DNA of 56,623 nucleotides from an uncultured Lachnospiraceae bacterium (GCA_910577275.1 CAJTMW010000009.1:114680-171302), one strand, 5' to 3'. Counted from the stretch's first letter, positions 1 to 8,489 are shown. Notes: generated from the sequence alone by a model not told the origin. Translations and numbers: made by a program.

Positions 1-2
1 AA

Positions 3-512
3 AAAGAGGAAAAAGATAAACTTCATATTGTTCAAATTATCGGGCATACAAAACAGGACAGGCGACACTATGTTATTTATGACGATTCAGGATTCTTTTT
101 GAAAAATGGCCTGAATTATAATGGATTTGTATTGGGAGTCGGCTGGGATGAACTTAAAAAATTTATAAAAACAAAAAACAGTTTTCTGATTTATCCTATC
201 CATGAAAAAGTTTATATTCCATATGAAACCTTTAAAAGCAGATTCCGGGATACTTTTAACAGTTTAAGCAGTCTGAAAAGAATGGAAAGTGAAAATATTA
301 ATCTGGAAAATGTCCGTTACTTACTGGCAGATAACAGAGAGGTAAAAAAGTTTTTGCGGGAAGATTTGAAAAAGGGAGCATTGACGGAAACAATAGTGTT
401 GGAGGAAGAAAAACGACTGTTGGAAACAGATATGCCCCATTATTTGTGGGTTTGTGAAATTCCTGTTAAAAATATGTCTTCTGAGACAGAATATTTATTT
501 TTTTTTTGCTAA
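3..512 (+). CDS. Unknown protein, 5'-truncated by the window edge, probable frameshift at its 3' end
   Basis: The frame is open from the left edge, so the true start lies outside the window and 169 codons are visible. I do not recognise a family. The sequence is mixed alpha/beta with many Lys, Glu and aromatic residues, and has no signal peptide or membrane segment in the visible part. The reading frame ends at TAA 510-512 straight after a run of ten T (498-507). Removing one T lets the frame continue through ANPTYSRVTMKSIFVNKIP and on to TGA at 601-603. That extension is protein-like, so the annotated end is probably a frameshift, either a sequencing error, a mutation or slippage. The next gene (sigH) is separated by a hairpin and its own promoter, so this gene is not in its operon. 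Confidence 0.6.
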   Translation, partial: KEEKDKLHIVQIIGHTKQDRRHYVIYDDSGFFLKNGLNYNGFVLGVGWDELKKFIKTKNSFLIYPIHEKVYIPYETFKSRFRDTFNSLSSLKRMESENINLENVRYLLADNREVKKFLREDLKKGALTETIVLEEEKRLLETDMPHYLWVCEIPVKNMSSETEYLFFFC

Positions 513-621
513 TCCAACCTATTCAAGAGTTACGATGAAAAGCATATTTGTAAATAAGATTCCAATCTTACGTAAAGAGCAATTTGGGTTGTTAAATTAT
601 TGAAAATGAAAATAATACTTG

Positions 622-643
622 AGGCAAGCCGCCAGGTTTGCCT
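622..643 (+). terminator. Stem-loop, possible terminator upstream of sigH
   Basis: AGGCAAGCC (622-630) can pair with GGTTTGCCT (635-643) around a 4-base loop, with one G-U pair. The following TTATGTG is only weakly T-rich, so termination is possible but not certain. It separates the first gene from sigH. Confidence 0.4.
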
Positions 644-660
644 TTATGTGTCTGAAATCC

Positions 661-669
661 TGTTATAAT
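661..669 (+). promoter_or_regulatory. Extended -10 promoter for sigH
   Basis: TGTTATAAT at 661-669 is a TGn-extended, perfect TATAAT box placed 23 bases before the sigH start codon. No good -35 hexamer lies 17 bases upstream, which is usual for extended -10 promoters. The implied leader is short, and AGAGGCG at 682-688 serves as the ribosome site. Confidence 0.55.
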
Positions 670-691
670 CGAAAGAAAGTCAGAGGCGATT

Positions 692-1318
692 ATGTATAAA
701 GACTACGAAAAATGTAGCGATGAAGAATTAATCATGCGCCAGCGGGACGGAGAGGAAGCCGTTACGGATTATATCATGGACAAGTACAAAAATCTGGTGA
801 GGAATAAGGCAAAATCCATGTATATTCTGGGCGCGGACAGGGAGGATTTGATTCAGGAGGGAATGATAGGGCTTTTCAAGGCCATCCGTGATTATGACAC
901 CGGAAGGGATGCCAGCTTTTCCACCTTTGCGGATTTGTGCGTTTCACGGCAGATGTACACGGCGGTTCAGGCGGCGGGGAGGCAGAAGCATGCCCCCTTG
1001 AACACCTATATTTCCCTTTACACAAGCGGATCTGAAAATGACGGCTTCGATAAAGGGGAGGAATGGGAGCTGATTAACAATCTGATTTCCAAATCCGAAC
1101 GAAGCCCCGAGGAGCTTGTCATTGACAGGGAAAATGTGGAGCTGCTTGAAAAGGTAATTGAAAAGGAGCTCAGCAGCTTTGAAAAACAGGTGCTTGACCT
1201 CCATCTTACGGGAATGAGCTACAGCCAGATTGCAAAGGTGCTGGGAAGGGACGATAAGTCCACCGACAATGCATTGCAGAGAATGAAGTCAAAATTGAAG
1301 AAGGCAATTTTAAAATAA
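692..1318 (+). CDS. sigH: RNA polymerase sporulation sigma factor SigH (sigma-30)
   Basis: 208 residues, the usual size for SigH, the sigma factor that switches on early sporulation and transition-state genes in Bacillota. Region 2 is clear around residues 45-90, with DLIQEGMIGLFKAIRDYD followed by a serine/phenylalanine-rich stretch (ASFSTFADLC) and the strongly SigH-like CVSRQMYTAVQAA. A C-terminal helix-turn-helix (region 4, about residues 165-205) contains FEKQVLDLHLTGMSYSQIA for -35 recognition. ATG 692 follows AGAGGCG with good spacing. It has its own extended -10 promoter. The gene indicates a spore-forming lineage. SigH is more often found near ribosomal and secE-nusG genes, so its position beside a nuclease and an RND pump is unusual. 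Confidence 0.93.
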   Translation: MYKDYEKCSDEELIMRQRDGEEAVTDYIMDKYKNLVRNKAKSMYILGADREDLIQEGMIGLFKAIRDYDTGRDASFSTFADLCVSRQMYTAVQAAGRQKHAPLNTYISLYTSGSENDGFDKGEEWELINNLISKSERSPEELVIDRENVELLEKVIEKELSSFEKQVLDLHLTGMSYSQIAKVLGRDDKSTDNALQRMKSKLKKAILK

Positions 1319-1347
1319 AATCATTTCGGATATTCGTATGAAAAAGG

Positions 1348-1376
1348 TTGACAGAGTTATCGTAAAAGCATATAAT
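1348..1376 (+). promoter_or_regulatory. Perfect-consensus sigma-A promoter with long leader
   Basis: TTGACA (1348-1353), a 17-base spacer and TATAAT (1371-1376) match the housekeeping consensus exactly. The predicted start near 1383 gives a leader of about 165 bases before the nuclease gene at 1550. The leader contains short GC-rich inverted repeats (for example CCGG...CCGG around 1520-1537) but no riboswitch class that I recognise. Confidence 0.75.
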
Positions 1377-1549
1377 TTTTACTATAACAAGTGAAAAGCA
1401 ATTCGCCGTGACGTTTCCCGTCAGGCAGAGTTTCTTTGGCATATCGCCAGCATTTTCACGAAAAACATGTGTTGGCGTTGCCGTTGCCTGATAAAAGGGA
1501 GAATCTACTATACCTCCGACCGGTTCGGCTTCGCCGGAAAAGGAGGAAG

Positions 1550-2455
1550 ATGAGCTATACAAAGAAAAAATTAGAGGATTTGAACGTAATTGACGACTTC
1601 CTAATGAATCGTCTGGCGTCAGATACGGCAGTAGGTGAAGAATTCTGCCGGTTGTTGCTGTCAACGCTCCTGCAAAGGGAAATCGGGAAGGTTAAAGTGA
1701 CAGTACAGAAGGTAATACCTCCTTTAGCGCCCGACCGAAAAGGAATCCGTATGGATGTCAGAGTGGAAGAACCGACAAATATACGAGAAAAAGCAGGTGC
1801 AGCCGCTATGAATCTGAATGGAATGAATGTCTACGACATAGAGCCTCATCTGCTGAAAAGTGCGGATACCGGACTTCCCAGACATAACCGCTTTTATCAG
1901 GCGCTCACCGATGCCAGCCGTATGAAAAGCGGACAGAGAGATTACAGAGCCCTTCCTGATTTGTATGTTCTGACAATACTGGACAAAGACCCCTTCGGAT
2001 ACGATTACATGGCGTACAGCATCAGGAATAAGTGTGAGGAAATAGAGGAGCTGGAATATGGGGACGGGCTGCGTTTTTATTATTTTTATACGAAAGGCAG
2101 GCTTGGCGGAAATGAGGGAATGAAAACCATGCTCCGGTACATAGGCGACAGCCGGAAAGAAAATGCATTGGACGAGGCAACTAAGAAGCTGCACATGTTT
2201 GCGGAGAGTGTAAAAATCCAGCCGGAAGTGAGGGAGAGTTATATGCTGTGGGAAGATTATGAGGAAATGATGAGGGAAGCGGGAGAAATGAACGCAAGGA
2301 TAGAAACTGTCTTTGACTTTCTGCAGGGTAAGGGGGAGATTCCGCAAACCGTAACAGAGCGTATAAAAACAGAAACGAACCCTCAAATTTTAAGAAAATG
2401 GGTAATGCTTGCAGCAAAAGCAGACAGCGTTGCGGACTTTGCTACGAAGATATAA
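1550..2455 (+). CDS. PD-(D/E)XK nuclease family (Rpn-type recombination-promoting nuclease/putative transposase)
   Basis: 301 residues. ATG 1550 is chosen because it sits 3 bases after AGGAGGA (1541-1547); an in-frame upstream ATG at 1436 would begin within the leader and gives an unconvincing basic N-terminus. The N-terminal half has the pattern of the Rpn/PDDEXK_2 family: an N-terminal FLMNRLASD helix, then RKGIRMDVRVEE, then NVYDIEPH, which supply the acidic metal ligands of a PD-(D/E)XK nuclease. Family members are RecA-independent recombination nucleases or domesticated transposases and occur in many copies in Lachnospiraceae. The C-terminal half is helical and probably mediates oligomerisation. 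The perfect promoter suggests strong expression, or tight control acting at the leader. Confidence 0.75.
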   Translation: MSYTKKKLEDLNVIDDFLMNRLASDTAVGEEFCRLLLSTLLQREIGKVKVTVQKVIPPLAPDRKGIRMDVRVEEPTNIREKAGAAAMNLNGMNVYDIEPHLLKSADTGLPRHNRFYQALTDASRMKSGQRDYRALPDLYVLTILDKDPFGYDYMAYSIRNKCEEIEELEYGDGLRFYYFYTKGRLGGNEGMKTMLRYIGDSRKENALDEATKKLHMFAESVKIQPEVRESYMLWEDYEEMMREAGEMNARIETVFDFLQGKGEIPQTVTERIKTETNPQILRKWVMLAAKADSVADFATKI

Positions 2456-2497
2456 TCAAACAAAAATTAAATTTCTGTAAAAATCCAAAGGAGTATA

Positions 2498-2526
2498 TTG
2501 ACAGACAATCTGTTTATCAATATACT
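2498..2526 (+). promoter_or_regulatory. Sigma-A promoter of the RND-tetR operon
   Basis: TTGACA (2498-2503), 17 bases, TATACT (2521-2526). Transcription would start near 2533. It lies downstream of the nuclease gene and before the RND pump, with no convincing gene in between. Confidence 0.7.
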
Positions 2527-2543
2527 CTTTTTTGGTGCCGACT

Positions 2544-2555
2544 GACCGGACGGTC
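2544..2555 (+). promoter_or_regulatory. Palindromic operator, probable TetR-family site
   Basis: GACCG (2544-2548), GA, CGGTC (2551-2555) is an exact inverted repeat placed about 10 bases after the predicted transcription start. GACCG/CGGTC half-sites are common for TetR-family repressors. The operon's last gene encodes a TetR protein, so autoregulated repression of the pump is the simplest reading. Confidence 0.6.
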
Positions 2556-2630
2556 GGAAGATAATGAAGTCCTATGGCATGGTTTATAACCTGTCACAGA
2601 AAAAATATATGGAAAGAGAGCAGAATACAT

Positions 2631-5600
2631 ATGTTATCAAAATTCAGTGTTAAAAAATCCTACACAGTGCTGGTGGCGGTGGTTCTTGTAATTGTACTCG
2701 GAGTGGTTTCTTTTACAAGGATGACCACAGACCTTCTGCCAAACATCAGCCTGCCTTATGCGATTGTAATGACGGCTTACCCGGGAGCCAGCCCGGAGAC
2801 GGTGGAAATGGTGGTAACCAAGCCTGTGGAGGCGTCCATGGCAACGGTGAGCAACATAGAAAGTATCAGCTCTGTTTCCAGTGAAAATTATTCCATGGTA
2901 ATTCTGGAATTTTCCCAGTCAGCGGATATGAATGCGGTATCGTTGGAAATGCGGGAAAATCTGGACCAGATTAAAGGCTATTGGGATGATTCCGTGAGCA
3001 ATCCCATTATTATAAAGTTAAATCCTGACATGCTGCCGGTTATGATAGCGGCGGTAGGAGGAAATAATATGGACGCCGCCCAGGTGACGAAAATGACGGA
3101 GGACATTATTATCCCTGAGCTGGAAAGCATAGACGGCGTGGCGTCTGCCAGCGCCACCGGACTTTTGGAGGAAAGCGTCAATGTAATTATCCGTCAGGAT
3201 AAGGTGGATAAGGTGAATCAGCAGGTTTTCGGCTCCATTGATGAGGAAATTGACGAGGTATTGGAGGAGCTGAATGAAAACAGGCAGGAAATATACGACG
3301 GGCAGGCGGAACTTGCCGACGCAAGGGCGGATTTGGAGGAGTCCAGGCAGGAGCTTGCGGACAAGTGGCAGGAGCTGGACGATTCCAAAAAGGAAATCGA
3401 GGATTCCAGAAAGGAACTGGAGGATTCCAAAAGAGAGCTTGCCGACGGCAGGGCGGAGATTAATGAAAACAGGACGAAGCTGGAGGAGGGGAAAAACGAG
3501 CTCGCTGACAGGAAGTCGGCTACGGCAAAGCAGCTTGCGGAGGCGGAGACACAAATTTTGACTGCAAAGGCGGATTTGGAAGCTACGAAGATGCATATTA
3601 CATCTGACTTGAAGACAATAGAGATGACAAAAGAGATACTGGATAAGGCGAAAGCCGGACAACAGCAGATAGTGGATATGGCATTGGGATATGGAATAAC
3701 AGATGTATCGGAAATAGATAATATAATAAATAGTTTGAATATGGTTCCCTCAATTATCAGTGCCTTAGAAACATATGAGGCAATGAATCCTGATGGAAGC
3801 AATTTAGAAAATTTCCTTAATGATTTCGGTGAGACTTATAAGATTTCATTGGAAATGATTAATGCTCTTATTCAGGGGCTGGGGAGTGAAGCTAATTTTA
3901 CGGGTAGCAGTGGTATTTCTGAAGTAGTTACGGAATTAAATAAGGTGTCGGCAGGTTTAGATGTCAGCAATCTTGAGTATCTTAAATCCAGTTGGACGCA
4001 GGCCAACAACATGGTTGAGAATACATCCGACAGCCTCAACGCCCTCACCATGGGTCTTGGCGCCGACGCCTATATTGCCCAGATGGAGGGCACTCTCTCC
4101 GAAATCGAAGGCAATATCAGCAAGCTTGACAGCGCTATGAATGAGCTGTATCAGGGCAACCTCATAGCCGCCATCGAATTCGCCAACGCCCAGAGCACTA
4201 TCAGCCTCGGCGAGTTTCAGCTAAGCTCTGCGGAAGCCCAGCTTGACGCCGGAGAAAGCCAGTTAGAGGCCGGCGAGGAGCAGCTAAAGGCGGCGGAAGA
4301 ACAGTTAGAGGCCGGGGAAAAGCAGCTTCGGGAGGGCGAAGACCAGATTGTTTCCGGGGAAGAGCAGTTAAACGATACCGCCGAGCAGCTTGCGGACGCG
4401 CTGCAGCAGATTCTTGAAGGCGAGGAGGAAGTGGAGGAAAACAGGCTGGACGCCTACGATAAAGCGGATATGCACAGCATTCTTACCGTGGAAACGGTGG
4501 AAGCGCTGTTGACGGCGCAGAACTTTTCCATGCCCGCCGGTTATGTGACGGAAAACGGGATTTCCTACCTGATTCGTGTGGGGGATAAGCCGGAAAGCAT
4601 AGAAGAATTAAAGAAAATGCCGCTGATGAACCTTGAAATGGAGGGCGTGGACATTATTACCCTTGGGGACGTGGCGGATGTGTTCATGACCGATAACTCC
4701 GGCGACATTTACGCCAATGTAAACGGCGCGCCCGGTATTATGGTGACGCTGCAAAAGCAGACAGGCTACTCCACCGGCGACGTGTCCGACAAGATTCTGG
4801 ACAAATTTGACGAGCTGATGGAGGAAAACGAGGATTTGATGCTGATTACCCTGATGGACCAGGGAATTTACATCGACCTTGTTATGGATTCCATTTTAAA
4901 CAACATCCTTTTCGGCGCGGTGCTGGCGATTCTGATTCTGATTGCATTTTTGAAGGATTTGCGCCCCACGGCGGTGATTGCATGCTCCATTCCTATCAGT
5001 CTGGTGACGGCAATCGTGTGTATGTATTTCAGCGGCGTTACCCTGAACGTAATTTCCTTATCCGGCCTTGCGCTTGGAATCGGAATGCTGGTGGATAACT
5101 CCATTGTGGTAATAGAAAATATTTACCGTCTGAGGAAAGAAGGGTACTCTGCAAAGGATGCTGCCATAGAGGGCGCCGGAGAGGTGGCGGGCGCAATCAT
5201 GGCCTCCACGCTGACTACGGTGTGCGTGTTTTTACCCATTGTGTTTACGGAGGGAATCACCAGACAGTTGTTTGTGGATATGGGTCTGACTATCGCATAT
5301 TCCCTGCTGGCAAGCCTTGTGATTGCCCTTACGGTGGTTCCGGCAATGGCTTCTAAGGTGCTGATAAAAACCAAAGAAAACGCTGACGGCAAATTCTTTA
5401 CGGGACTGATTGGCATTTATGAAAAGCTGTTAAATCTGTCGTTAAAAGGAAAGCCGGTGGTATTGATTCTGGTGGTTGTCTTTCTTGCGGCAAGTGCGGC
5501 GGCGTCTTATGCGAAAGGGACGGCGTTTATGCCGGATATGGACAGCACCCAGTTTAATATGTCGATTACCCTGCCGGACGATACGCCTTTAGCCAAAACG

Positions 5601-7016
5601 GCGGAGGTGACGGACGAGGTGGTGGAGCGGCTCCTTGCCAGAGAGGAGATTCAGGACGTGGGCGCAATGGCCTCCACTTCCTCCATGTCAATGCTTACGG
5701 GAAGCGGCAATGCCGCAACCAACGCCACAACTCTTTACTTATCCTTAAGAGAGGACAAGGAAAAGGACAATGAAACCATCGCCGATGAAATTATGGAGGA
5801 GATGGCGGATATCTGCGAGGAAAATGATGCGGAAATCGTGATAGACACTTCCTCTATGGATATGAGCGCTATGGGCGGCAGCGGTATTTCCGTGCAGGTG
5901 CGGGGACGCGATATTGATGTGATGCAGAAAATTGCCGTAGACATTGCGGCCATTGTGGAGAGTGTGGAGGGAACGGAAAACGTTTCCGACGGCCTGGAGG
6001 AATCCACGGGAGAACTGCGAGTGATTGTTGACAGGGACAAGGCAATCGAGCACGGAATGACTGTCGCCGAGGTATTCCAGCAGCTTTCCGCAAAGCTTGC
6101 CGAAAGCGCCGGTATCACGACTCTTGAAACGGCTGACAATGAGTACAGCGTTTATGTGAAGCACGGCTCGGATATTGCGCTTACCAGAAATCTGGTGAGG
6201 GATGTGGTGCTTGAGCGGACAAAGCAGGACGGAACAAAGGACAAGGTGGCTTTGTCGGAAATTGCGGATTTTGAAAATGCTATTTCACCGGATTCCGTAA
6301 ACAGAATTGACCAGAACCGTTATATTCAGGTTTCCGCACAGATTGCAGACGGTTACAATGTGGGGCTTGTGTCGGACGTACTGGAGGAGGAGCTTGACAA
6401 GTATGAAATGCCGGGCGGCTACAGCCTTGTGATGAGCGGCGAAAATGAAATGATTACGGACGCTATGGAGCAGCTTTACCTGATGCTCCTTCTGGCGCTG
6501 ATATTCATGTATTTGATTATGGTGGCGCAGTTCCAGTCGCTGTTATCGCCCTTTATCATTATGTTTACCATACCTCTTGCCTTTACCGGAGGCTTCCTTG
6601 GGCTTGTAGTGAGCGGAAGCGAGCTCAGCGTGATTGCGCTTATCGGATTTGTCATGCTTTCCGGTATCATTGTAAATAACGGAATCGTGATGGTGGATTA
6701 CACCAATCAGCTTCGCAGCGAGGGAATGGACAAGAGAGAGGCTCTTATCACCGCCGGAAAAACAAGACTGCGCCCGGTGCTTATGACGGCGCTTACCACG
6801 ATTCTGGCTCTCTGCACCATGGTATTCAGCCATGATATGGGCTCGGAGATGGGCAAGCCCATGGCGATTGTCACAATCGGAGGTCTTGTTTACGGAACGC
6901 TGCTTACCCTGATAGTCATTCCCTGCATTTATGATATTTTTTCAAGGGATAAAAAGGATAAAAACGGGATGCCAAAGACCGGGCCAGCGAAAAAAGAGGA
7001 TATACAGCAGGCGTGA
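2631..7016 (+). CDS. RND-family efflux permease with a large coiled-coil insertion
   Basis: Inner-membrane transporter of the AcrB/HAE type, 1461 residues, against about 1030-1050 for typical AcrB relatives. ATG 2631 is preferred over an in-frame ATG at 2574, because LSKFSVKKSYTVLVAVVL is the usual N-terminal cytoplasmic helix and first membrane segment. Further membrane segments cluster around residues 760-920 and 1290-1440, with the family-typical GLALGIGMLVDNSIVVIENI in TM4. About 410 extra residues (roughly 200-615) interrupt the first extracytoplasmic loop. They form two long heptad-repeat arms (AELADARADLEESRQ... and EEQLEAGEKQL...) joined by a different, less charged segment. No TolC or membrane-fusion protein gene is adjacent. 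It is the first gene of an operon with tetR, whose coding region follows directly. Substrate unknown. Confidence 0.88.
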   Translation: MLSKFSVKKSYTVLVAVVLVIVLGVVSFTRMTTDLLPNISLPYAIVMTAYPGASPETVEMVVTKPVEASMATVSNIESISSVSSENYSMVILEFSQSADMNAVSLEMRENLDQIKGYWDDSVSNPIIIKLNPDMLPVMIAAVGGNNMDAAQVTKMTEDIIIPELESIDGVASASATGLLEESVNVIIRQDKVDKVNQQVFGSIDEEIDEVLEELNENRQEIYDGQAELADARADLEESRQELADKWQELDDSKKEIEDSRKELEDSKRELADGRAEINENRTKLEEGKNELADRKSATAKQLAEAETQILTAKADLEATKMHITSDLKTIEMTKEILDKAKAGQQQIVDMALGYGITDVSEIDNIINSLNMVPSIISALETYEAMNPDGSNLENFLNDFGETYKISLEMINALIQGLGSEANFTGSSGISEVVTELNKVSAGLDVSNLEYLKSSWTQANNMVENTSDSLNALTMGLGADAYIAQMEGTLSEIEGNISKLDSAMNELYQGNLIAAIEFANAQSTISLGEFQLSSAEAQLDAGESQLEAGEEQLKAAEEQLEAGEKQLREGEDQIVSGEEQLNDTAEQLADALQQILEGEEEVEENRLDAYDKADMHSILTVETVEALLTAQNFSMPAGYVTENGISYLIRVGDKPESIEELKKMPLMNLEMEGVDIITLGDVADVFMTDNSGDIYANVNGAPGIMVTLQKQTGYSTGDVSDKILDKFDELMEENEDLMLITLMDQGIYIDLVMDSILNNILFGAVLAILILIAFLKDLRPTAVIACSIPISLVTAIVCMYFSGVTLNVISLSGLALGIGMLVDNSIVVIENIYRLRKEGYSAKDAAIEGAGEVAGAIMASTLTTVCVFLPIVFTEGITRQLFVDMGLTIAYSLLASLVIALTVVPAMASKVLIKTKENADGKFFTGLIGIYEKLLNLSLKGKPVVLILVVVFLAASAAASYAKGTAFMPDMDSTQFNMSITLPDDTPLAKTAEVTDEVVERLLAREEIQDVGAMASTSSMSMLTGSGNAATNATTLYLSLREDKEKDNETIADEIMEEMADICEENDAEIVIDTSSMDMSAMGGSGISVQVRGRDIDVMQKIAVDIAAIVESVEGTENVSDGLEESTGELRVIVDRDKAIEHGMTVAEVFQQLSAKLAESAGITTLETADNEYSVYVKHGSDIALTRNLVRDVVLERTKQDGTKDKVALSEIADFENAISPDSVNRIDQNRYIQVSAQIADGYNVGLVSDVLEEELDKYEMPGGYSLVMSGENEMITDAMEQLYLMLLLALIFMYLIMVAQFQSLLSPFIIMFTIPLAFTGGFLGLVVSGSELSVIALIGFVMLSGIIVNNGIVMVDYTNQLRSEGMDKREALITAGKTRLRPVLMTALTTILALCTMVFSHDMGSEMGKPMAIVTIGGLVYGTLLTLIVIPCIYDIFSRDKKDKNGMPKTGPAKKEDIQQA

Positions 7017-7045
7017 AGCATTTACCGGGAGGGGGAATAGATGAT

Positions 7046-7681
7046 ATGGAAAAGAGTCTGGCGCCAAAGGTAGAAGCCCTGTATCAGGCCGTTATGGAAT
7101 TATTTGCGGAAGGGGCGGATTTAAATACGCTGACAGTTGCAGAAATTGCAAGAAAAGCCGGAATCGGCAAGGGTACGGTGTACGAGTATTTTGATAATAA
7201 AGAAGAGATGATTGCGGGAGCGGCGTACTATTTTGCGAAATCCTCCTGCCAGAGAATGTACAAAAAACTTGAGGAAAAAGAGAGCCTATATGAACGAATG
7301 AGTCTGTTTTTACAGAGCATGGACGAGGAGATGAACGATATCGTCTGCTTCGTCCGGGTGCTTCATATGATGACGGACAATTCCACTGTCAGCAACAAGC
7401 TGCGGGAATATCTTAAAAACAAAGGACCGGAAGAAGTGCTGATAATGGAATTGGTGCGGAAAATCATAGAGGCGGAGGTGAAGCTTGACGGGGAAAAAGA
7501 AAACAACACCGTCTATCTGGAAATGATGGCATTTTCCAGAATAATATGCTATGCTTTATATCAGTTTGAAATGAAAGAGAGAACCAATATTGCCCCCGGC
7601 GATATGCATGAAATGATTTGTCGGGATATTTGCCGGGATGTGGCGGATTTCAAGGCGCGGGAGGCGGGAAAGCGGACGTGA
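7046..7681 (+). CDS. TetR/AcrR family transcriptional repressor
   Basis: 211 residues. ATG 7046 is chosen because GGGAGGGGGAA (7027-7037) lies 8 bases upstream. A GTG at 7013 overlapping the pump stop is possible but has no ribosome site. Residues 1-55 form the TetR DNA-binding domain, with AEIARKAGIGKGTVYEYF as the helix-turn-helix and DNKEEM after it. The C-terminal ligand domain is variable, with no recognisable inducer class. The gene is cotranscribed with the RND pump and very probably binds the GACCGgaCGGTC operator at the pump promoter, so the inducing drug or metabolite would raise both. The stop codon lies in the first copy of a 29-30 bp direct repeat. Confidence 0.85.
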   Translation: MEKSLAPKVEALYQAVMELFAEGADLNTLTVAEIARKAGIGKGTVYEYFDNKEEMIAGAAYYFAKSSCQRMYKKLEEKESLYERMSLFLQSMDEEMNDIVCFVRVLHMMTDNSTVSNKLREYLKNKGPEEVLIMELVRKIIEAEVKLDGEKENNTVYLEMMAFSRIICYALYQFEMKERTNIAPGDMHEMICRDICRDVADFKAREAGKRT

Positions 7682-7731
7682 TGTGAAGCCGGACGCAGGA
7701 GAGCGGGAAACAGACGTGATGTGAAGCCGGA
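7664..7731 (+). repeat. Imperfect direct repeat over the tetR stop codon
   Basis: A 30-base unit at 7664-7693 recurs as a 29-base unit at 7703-7731. Both contain GACGTGATGTGAAGCCGGA exactly; the upstream parts differ by a small indel. The first copy includes the tetR TGA. It looks like a local tandem duplication. Confidence 0.7.
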
Positions 7732-7802
7732 TTCGGGAAAGCCTGCGCCGGACGGACTGCCGAAGGCGGGAGAGCTTTAAAAGAAAAGAAAGGAAACTGG
7801 CA

Positions 7803-8489
7803 ATGGGAGTTTGCTACATTGTGGGAGCGGGGGAGTTTGGAGACGGACTCCCCTGTATTTTAACAGAGGATATATTGATTGCCTGCGACGGCGGCTATGC
7901 TTACTGCAGGGAAAAGAATCTGCCGGTGACTTTGGTGGTGGGGGATTTCGATTCCCTTAAATATCCGCCGGAGCATCCTGACGTGGTGAGATTAAAGCCG
8001 GAAAAGGACGACACCGATACGGGCTGGGCTGTGAAGGAAGGCTGGAGGCGGGGGTATCGCAAATTTGTCATCTATGGGGGATGCGGCGGCCGGATTTCCC
8101 ATACCATGGCCAATATCCAGCTTCTTTCATGGCTGGCGGCAGAGGGCGGAGAGGGCGTCCTGGTGGGAAAGAATTCCTGGTATCGAGTCATCTGCAACAG
8201 TGAAATATGCTTTGGAGAGGAAGAAACCGGTTATCTTTCCGTGTTTTGCTTAAGCGACAGAGCGGAAGGCGTGTGCGAGACGGGACTGAAATACGAACTG
8301 GATAACGCCGTGCTGATAAAGGAATATCCGGTGGGAGTGAGCAATGAATTTACCGGCAGGAAAAGCAGGGTGTCTGTCAGGAGGGGGACGCTGCTTTTGA
8401 TTAAAGAGCAGTTTGATGCCGGCAGTCGCCAAATGTCTGCTTCGCAGCTGCCTGGCTCATTGCCCGCGGAAATAAAATTTCCCCTCTAA
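7803..8489 (+). CDS. thiN: Thiamine diphosphokinase
   Basis: 228 residues. The enzyme transfers pyrophosphate from ATP to thiamine to give thiamine diphosphate. Family marks are ACDGGYAYC near residue 30, VVGDFDSL near 48, and KPEKDDTDTGWAV near 65-77, which hold the metal- and substrate-binding acidic residues, then GGRISHTMANIQLL near 95-108. The C-terminal beta domain is present (YPVGVSNEFTGR). ATG 7803 follows AAAGGAAA. In Bacillota thiN normally follows rsgA and rpe; here it is alone after a tetR, so it may have been separated from that operon. No TPP riboswitch is visible upstream. Confidence 0.88.
   Translation: MGVCYIVGAGEFGDGLPCILTEDILIACDGGYAYCREKNLPVTLVVGDFDSLKYPPEHPDVVRLKPEKDDTDTGWAVKEGWRRGYRKFVIYGGCGGRISHTMANIQLLSWLAAEGGEGVLVGKNSWYRVICNSEICFGEEETGYLSVFCLSDRAEGVCETGLKYELDNAVLIKEYPVGVSNEFTGRKSRVSVRRGTLLLIKEQFDAGSRQMSASQLPGSLPAEIKFPL

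Noticed and set aside
2398..2589. Short plus-strand frame between the nuclease and RND genes
   Set aside because: It overlaps the nuclease end and runs through the RND promoter and operator; no ribosome site.
3018..3802. Long open frames (over 190 codons) antisense to the RND coiled coil
   Set aside because: They mirror the repetitive, GC-biased codons of the coiled-coil arms, are rich in Ser/Leu/Cys, and lack ribosome sites and protein-like composition.
7682..7802. TPP riboswitch before thiN
   Set aside because: No CUGAGA or equivalent conserved blocks; the spacer is mainly a duplicated repeat.
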